IMG/VR virus record: IMGVR_UViG_3300025759_000543
Coordinates: 1-27,616 of that record
Source of the DNA: a virus
Length of the DNA stretch: 27,616 nt
Direction: 5' to 3' (one strand)
A program made the translations under genes and the position numbers. The notes beneath the pieces were generated by a model. It was not told the DNA's origin, ran no database searches, and saw nothing but the letters and a program-made list of their open reading frames with translations. This document shows, in pieces, positions 25,205-27,616 of this stretch (position 1 is its first letter; each line of letters starts with the position of its first letter).

Positions 25205-25483
25205 TCAGCTAAAAGAGATGATACTATCAATACGAAATGAACGCCACTCTCCTTTGCTCACATCAATAACACGAATGGCATCTTGTGTGTAACCATTTTC
25301 TTTATTTGTGTTATTATCAGATGTAAAAGCCGGAATTGCATCTTCACGTAGTGTGCAGAGCATATCTCTGGTTTCGCCATTTGCTTTTTTAAAGATTACT
25401 CGGCAATCACGCTTTCGCAATTCATCAATCATCCAACTGCGATCATATGTCATAGTACCATCCTCATGTTCATTTAAGATCAT
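25205..25483 (-). CDS. WYL_2/DUF2693-like SH3-barrel protein
   Basis: 92 aa from ATG 25483 (AAAGGAAA lies 5 bases upstream). A TTG at 25498 could add 5 residues but has no ribosome site. RSWMIDELRKRDCRVIFKKA, NGETRDMLCTLREDAIP and IRVIDVSKGEWRSFRIDSI fit the DUF2693 family (WYL_2, Sm-like SH3 barrel) common in T4-like and other large phages. The function of the family is not established; nucleic-acid binding is a reasonable guess. Starts 11 bases after the preceding gene stop, in an operon of small genes. Confidence 0.75.
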   Translation of the reverse strand: MILNEHEDGTMTYDRSWMIDELRKRDCRVIFKKANGETRDMLCTLREDAIPAFTSDNNTNKENGYTQDAIRVIDVSKGEWRSFRIDSIISFS

Positions 25484-25494
25484 TATATTTCCTT

Positions 25495-25704
25495 TCAATC
25501 AGTATATTGAGCAGGGACAGCAGATGCGTCCCAAACATATGGGCTGTATTTTGGATCACCAACAACAACAACGTCAGCATCCCCAACTTCAGTCCAAACA
25601 CGGTCGTCCATCCACTTGTGATAGTATGCAGGACCACCCCAGACTCTACGAGCCCGTTGATAAGTTGCTTGATCCATGCCTACATAGTGAACAGTTCTTA
25701 CCAT
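25495..25704 (-). CDS. Hypothetical protein, Trp/Tyr-rich
   Basis: 69 aa. Contains YQRARRVWGGPAYYHKWMDD and DRVWTEVGDADVVVVGDPKY; a compact aromatic-rich domain with no motif I can name. Strong AGGAGG before the ATG, whose TAATG overlaps the stop of the 30-aa membrane peptide gene. Function unknown. Confidence 0.7.
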   Translation of the reverse strand: MVRTVHYVGMDQATYQRARRVWGGPAYYHKWMDDRVWTEVGDADVVVVGDPKYSPYVWDASAVPAQYTD

Positions 25705-25796
25705 TAATATATCCCTCCTGGTATAAAGTAAAAATCAATAGCGATCATAAAAAATCCTATGATCATTCCCCAAAAGATTTCATTAATCCCAATCAT
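25704..25796 (-). CDS. 30-residue hydrophobic membrane peptide
   Basis: A complete ORF of 30 codons whose product is almost wholly hydrophobic: MIGINEIFWGMIIGFFMIAI followed by DFYFIPGGIY. It has AAGG 9 bases before the ATG, begins 14 bases inside the preceding gene and ends in TAATG, overlapping the next start. Both junctions fit translational coupling. Probably a single-span membrane peptide; role unknown. Confidence 0.6.
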   Translation of the reverse strand: MIGINEIFWGMIIGFFMIAIDFYFIPGGIY

Positions 25797-26040
25797 TATC
25801 AAACCTTGTTGTTTCAAACATTACGTCGCCGTAATATTGTTTAGCATATTTTGATGCATCAGTCCAGTGATACATATTAGAGTCGTCCTGAGGAATTTCA
25901 ATTTTCTTAGGACCAGTTTTATAGTTAACAGTTTCAGTAACCGTTTTAGATTGTTTACGAACCTTAGCCATTTTTTTACGACGTTCAGCAATTTTTTTGA
26001 TTAAAGCCATACGTTCGTCATATGATGTAGCAATTGTCAT
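25783..26040 (-). CDS. Hypothetical protein with basic N-terminal helix
   Basis: 85 aa from ATG 26040, chosen because AAGGAGA lies 8 bases before it; a longer frame to 26067 lacks a site. Residues ~8-35 (DERMALIKKIAERRKKMAKV) are a basic helix, followed by a polar region (TGPKKIEIPQDDSNMYHWTD) and an acidic end. First gene behind the downstream copy of the promoter cassette. Function unknown. Confidence 0.7.
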   Translation of the reverse strand: MTIATSYDERMALIKKIAERRKKMAKVRKQSKTVTETVNYKTGPKKIEIPQDDSNMYHWTDASKYAKQYYGDVMFETTRFDNDWD

Positions 26041-26065
26041 AATATTCTCCTTATCATCTAAAACC

Positions 26066-26094
26066 ATACTATACTATTTCTAATCAATTGTAAA
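26066..26094 (-). promoter_or_regulatory. Promoter TTTACA-17-TAGTAT (cassette copy 1)
   Basis: -35 TTTACA at 26089-26094, 17-base spacer, -10 TAGTAT at 26066-26071, 26 bases before the ATG at 26040. It directly follows the terminator hairpin of the upstream transcript. Confidence 0.65.
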
Positions 26095-26095
26095 C

Positions 26096-26125
26096 AAAAA
26101 AGTGAGCAGTCAGCTCATTTTTTTT
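26096..26125 (-). terminator. Hairpin terminator, copy 1
   Basis: Stem TGAGC / GCTCA around an AGTCA-centred loop, flanked by a run of A and a run of T, so it can work on either strand. It lies after the stop of the 77-aa gene (26115), partly overlapping its last codons. Confidence 0.7.
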
Positions 26126-26348
26126 CTGCTACTAAAACATAAGTTCCTTCTGACAAGTTAAACGATTTCATTAGTTTTAAATACATTTCAGGTTTTAAAG
26201 TCACAACATCGTACCTCTTGAGCTTTTCGTTCCATTGTCGTATGTGGCAGTAGTCGTCATAAAGGAGAGCTCCAACATCTTCTAGCTCTCCAGTATCGTC
26301 CATGACGGTAATATATGTTTCATCCATATCGAATTCAACAGTAATCAT
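26115..26348 (-). CDS. Hypothetical acidic protein
   Basis: 77 aa. Acidic N-terminal half (VEFDMDETYITVMDDTGELE), then YDDYCHIRQWNEKLKRYDVV and a C-terminal LNLSEG-like turn. The start directly abuts the stop of the preceding gene (TAAATG) and has AAGGAATGG before it. The last four codons overlap the terminator hairpin. Function unknown. Confidence 0.7.
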   Translation of the reverse strand: MITVEFDMDETYITVMDDTGELEDVGALLYDDYCHIRQWNEKLKRYDVVTLKPEMYLKLMKSFNLSEGTYVLVAEKK

Positions 26349-26579
26349 TTACCATTCCTTACGATCTTCCTCGTTATCATAACCATAACGATAAGCTTCA
26401 ATCTCACCAACAGTCATATTATCTTCTTCAACGCGCTCACCTTTATAAGTGCCACACGGCCAATAGTGAGGCTCAAAAGAACGATTGTAATAGCGGTCAG
26501 CAGAACCCCTGTCTTGAGGAGAGCCGTGTAAAGGAATACCGTCTGTTACGATGATGTCAAAATTGGGATACGTTGTCAT
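26349..26579 (-). CDS. Conserved small phage protein (GSADRYY / GTYKGERV type)
   Basis: 76 aa from ATG 26579, selected by GGAGA 10 bases ahead and the TTAATG overlap with the upstream stop. Motifs SPQDRGSADRYYNRSFEPHY, GTYKGERVEEDNMTVGEIEA and YRYGYDNEE match a small protein family I recall from many T4-like and other large phages, always annotated as hypothetical. Function unknown. Confidence 0.75.
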   Translation of the reverse strand: MTTYPNFDIIVTDGIPLHGSPQDRGSADRYYNRSFEPHYWPCGTYKGERVEEDNMTVGEIEAYRYGYDNEEDRKEW

Positions 26580-26806
26580 TAATAAATCTCCATTCCCGTA
26601 AAGCCTTCTTGAGTCCAACCACGAGCAACCGCATGAGCTGCAATCATGTGAACATAATCCATCATTGGCCAGTGGCCTTCCTTCTCAGCCCATTTCTTCA
26701 TATCAGACTGAACCATGATAGATTGTTCGCCTTGCATAGTATATGGTTCAATGCGACGCTGTTCTTCTTCTACAAAGATTTGATCTGCTAACCATTGACG
26801 TTCCAT
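26579..26806 (-). CDS. Hypothetical protein
   Basis: 75 aa. Amphipathic N-terminus (RQWLADQIFVEEEQRRIEPY), then SDMKKWAEKEGHWPMMDYVH and an AAHAVARGWTQEGF segment. The ATG overlaps the upstream stop by one base, as does its own stop with the next gene, so this run is translationally coupled. Function unknown. Confidence 0.7.
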   Translation of the reverse strand: MERQWLADQIFVEEEQRRIEPYTMQGEQSIMVQSDMKKWAEKEGHWPMMDYVHMIAAHAVARGWTQEGFTGMEIY

Positions 26807-27135
26807 TACGCTACCTCCTCTACATAGCCAAGCTCTTTGAACCCAACCATTGAAACTTCATAAACAATACCACCGATTTCCATACGATCAAACATTGATG
26901 TAGAACGAAGACCTAAACCATCCTCACGCTCAACAAGAACAGTCACATCATCGTTAGCATCCTCACCGATCTTTTTAGACCAGCTACCCATCACGTTGTT
27001 AGTCCAACGGAATGCATACTCTAGAATGTCCATTGTGTTATGACCATCAGCAAAGTTAACCTCAGCAACAGGTGTAAAACCTTCTTTGTTGCCTGTGATT
27101 TCGTTGCGATCCATATGTAAAACTGTGACTTTCAT
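26806..27135 (-). CDS. Conserved hypothetical phage protein
   Basis: 109 aa from ATG 27135 (GAAAGGAAA upstream); an in-frame ATG at 27150 has its purine run too close. LEYAFRWTNNVMGSWSKKIG, DVTVLVEREDGLGLRSTSMF and VYEVSMVGFKELGY fit a family of small proteins common in T4-like phages. It appears beta-rich. First gene of the unit behind promoter cassette copy 2. Function unknown. Confidence 0.75.
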   Translation of the reverse strand: MKVTVLHMDRNEITGNKEGFTPVAEVNFADGHNTMDILEYAFRWTNNVMGSWSKKIGEDANDDVTVLVEREDGLGLRSTSMFDRMEIGGIVYEVSMVGFKELGYVEEVA

Positions 27136-27163
27136 AGTGTTTCCTTTCATTCCTTATATTATT

Positions 27164-27192
27164 ATACTACACTATTTCTAATCAATTGTAAA
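27164..27192 (-). promoter_or_regulatory. Promoter TTTACA-17-TAGTAT (cassette copy 2)
   Basis: -35 TTTACA at 27187-27192, 17-base spacer, -10 TAGTAT at 27164-27169, 29 bases before the ATG at 27135. It would drive the four coupled genes from 27135 to 26115. Confidence 0.65.
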
Positions 27193-27193
27193 C

Positions 27194-27222
27194 AAAAAAG
27201 TGAGCAGTAGCTCACTTTTTTT
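27194..27222 (-). terminator. Bidirectional hairpin terminator, copy 2
   Basis: Perfect inverted repeat: AAAAAAGTGAGC, loop AGTA, GCTCACTTTTTT. It begins 6 bases after the stop of the 48-aa gene and reads as a rho-independent terminator on both strands. Confidence 0.8.
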
Positions 27223-27227
27223 CACTT

Positions 27228-27374
27228 TTATGCTGTTTTCTTTCGTCTCAGTCGTCGAAGTTTAGCAAAAAGATTTAAAGTTCGTTCTGTTACAATATTT
27301 TTCCTTTGACGTCTACGTTGACGAGCGGATTCTGATCTTAACATACGTTCTGCTTTGGATTTATCTTTTTGCAT
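27228..27374 (-). CDS. 48-residue highly basic peptide
   Basis: A 48-codon gene with a perfect AAGGAGG 7 bases before the ATG, which overlaps the stop of the preceding gene (TTAATG). The product has about 18 Arg/Lys, in clusters such as SARQRRRQRK and KLRRLRRKK, with a short hydrophobic stretch between. Nucleic-acid or RNA-polymerase binding is an inference. Followed at once by terminator copy 2. Confidence 0.7.
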   Translation of the reverse strand: MQKDKSKAERMLRSESARQRRRQRKNIVTERTLNLFAKLRRLRRKKTA

Positions 27375-27571
27375 TAAGCTGCCTCCTTGAACCAATCTGG
27401 TACGTTGCGGTTAGTCCAAGCCATCTTGAATCGTGATTGCTTGGTTTGATAGAATGCACGATATGCCTCAACTGGATCGCCAAGGGCGATGCATTCAGGA
27501 TAGTCGGCCATTGCTAGTTTAAATGGCGTCATCTTATAATTATTGGTTGGAATATTGTCTGGAATCTGCAT
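27374..27571 (-). CDS. Hypothetical phage protein (YRAFYQTKQ / PDWFKE type)
   Basis: 65 aa from ATG 27571. An in-frame TTG at 27586 would add five residues; neither has a well-placed ribosome site, so the start is uncertain. An in-frame stop at 27587 shows the gene is complete. The C-terminal VEAYRAFYQTKQSRFKMAWT and NVPDWFKE is a pattern I recall from small conserved proteins of T4-like phages. Function unknown. Its stop overlaps the start of the basic peptide gene. Confidence 0.65.
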   Translation of the reverse strand: MQIPDNIPTNNYKMTPFKLAMADYPECIALGDPVEAYRAFYQTKQSRFKMAWTNRNVPDWFKEAA

Positions 27572-27616
27572 AAGTAAATCAGACAACCTATCATAGGTGC
27601 TATGGTGTTTATTATA

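Larger units (their letters stand above)
26066..26126. repeat. Terminator-promoter cassette, copy 1
   Basis: Near-identical to 27164-27223: the first 45 bases differ at one position (26072), and the hairpin arm differs by one inserted base and one substitution. Each copy carries an inverted repeat and a promoter on the minus strand. Confidence 0.85.
27164..27223. repeat. Terminator-promoter cassette, copy 2
   Basis: Second copy of the repeat at 26066-26126, same orientation, 1098 bases away. Its hairpin is perfect, while copy 1 has one G-T pair. Confidence 0.85.

Noticed and set aside
25308-25844. 178-codon plus-strand frame across the small-gene block
   Set aside because: Runs antisense through four minus-strand genes with good ribosome sites; product is Gln/His/Ser-rich and unstructured in appearance.
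27161-27166. TATAAT on the minus strand as the -10 of cassette copy 2
   Set aside because: Spacing to TTTACA would be 20 bases and it is absent from copy 1; TAGTAT at 17 bases fits both copies.

Overview
The window is part of the genome of a T4-like contractile-tailed phage (myovirus). It is AT-rich and tightly packed. Many genes overlap by 1 to 4 bases, and there are no tRNA, rRNA, CRISPR or insertion sequences. The baseplate genes (gp48, gp53, gp27, gp5, gp25, gp6, gp8), the head-completion nuclease gp4, the gp26-type hub/chaperone protein, the ssDNA-binding protein gp32 and the late-transcription co-activator gp33 are recognisable from conserved motifs. The DUF4815 virion protein, the gp8 and gp53 versions with GxGY inserts, and the short gp33 resemble marine T4-like phages (cyanophages, pelagiphages and relatives). 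The host cannot be named from this sequence.

Layout: (1) Positions 1-18331, minus strand, is the baseplate cluster. In transcription order it reads gp48, gp53, gp27-like hub, OB-fold/lysozyme (N-terminal half of gp5), an amidase-like protein, spike beta-helix with M15-type peptidase (C-terminal half of gp5), gp25, gp6, a short protein in the gp7 position, a fibre-like structural protein, gp8, a DUF4815 protein, and a structural protein cut by the window edge. (2) Positions 18389-23153, plus strand, holds gp4, a conserved protein of unknown role, a gp19-fold tube-like protein, the gp26-type chaperone with a -1 frameshift extension, and the tape measure protein. (3) Positions 23157-27586, minus strand, holds gp32, gp33, a basic 187-aa protein, and a run of small, translationally coupled genes. 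Two of these, of 48 and 30 codons, are easily missed.

Regulation: TATAAATA boxes of the T4 late-promoter type precede gp48, gp25, the fibre-like gene and a small membrane-protein gene. An AATAAATA box faces gp4, so 18331-18389 looks like a divergent late-promoter region. The small-gene/gp32 block has a second promoter type, about TTTACA-17-TAGAAT/TAGTAT, found four times. Two of those copies lie in a duplicated ~60-bp terminator-plus-promoter cassette.

Most notable: (a) a T_TTT_TTT slippery heptamer directly before the gp26 stop codon, followed in the -1 frame by an ATG-less ORF ending in a chaperone-like tail. This gives the lambda G/GT arrangement (tube, chaperone, frameshift product, tape measure) in a T4-like phage. 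(b) gp5 is divided over separate genes, with a T7-lysozyme-like amidase that has lost its zinc ligands between the halves and an M15-type peptidase at the end of the spike. (c) GxGY repeat domains are inserted in both gp53 and gp8.
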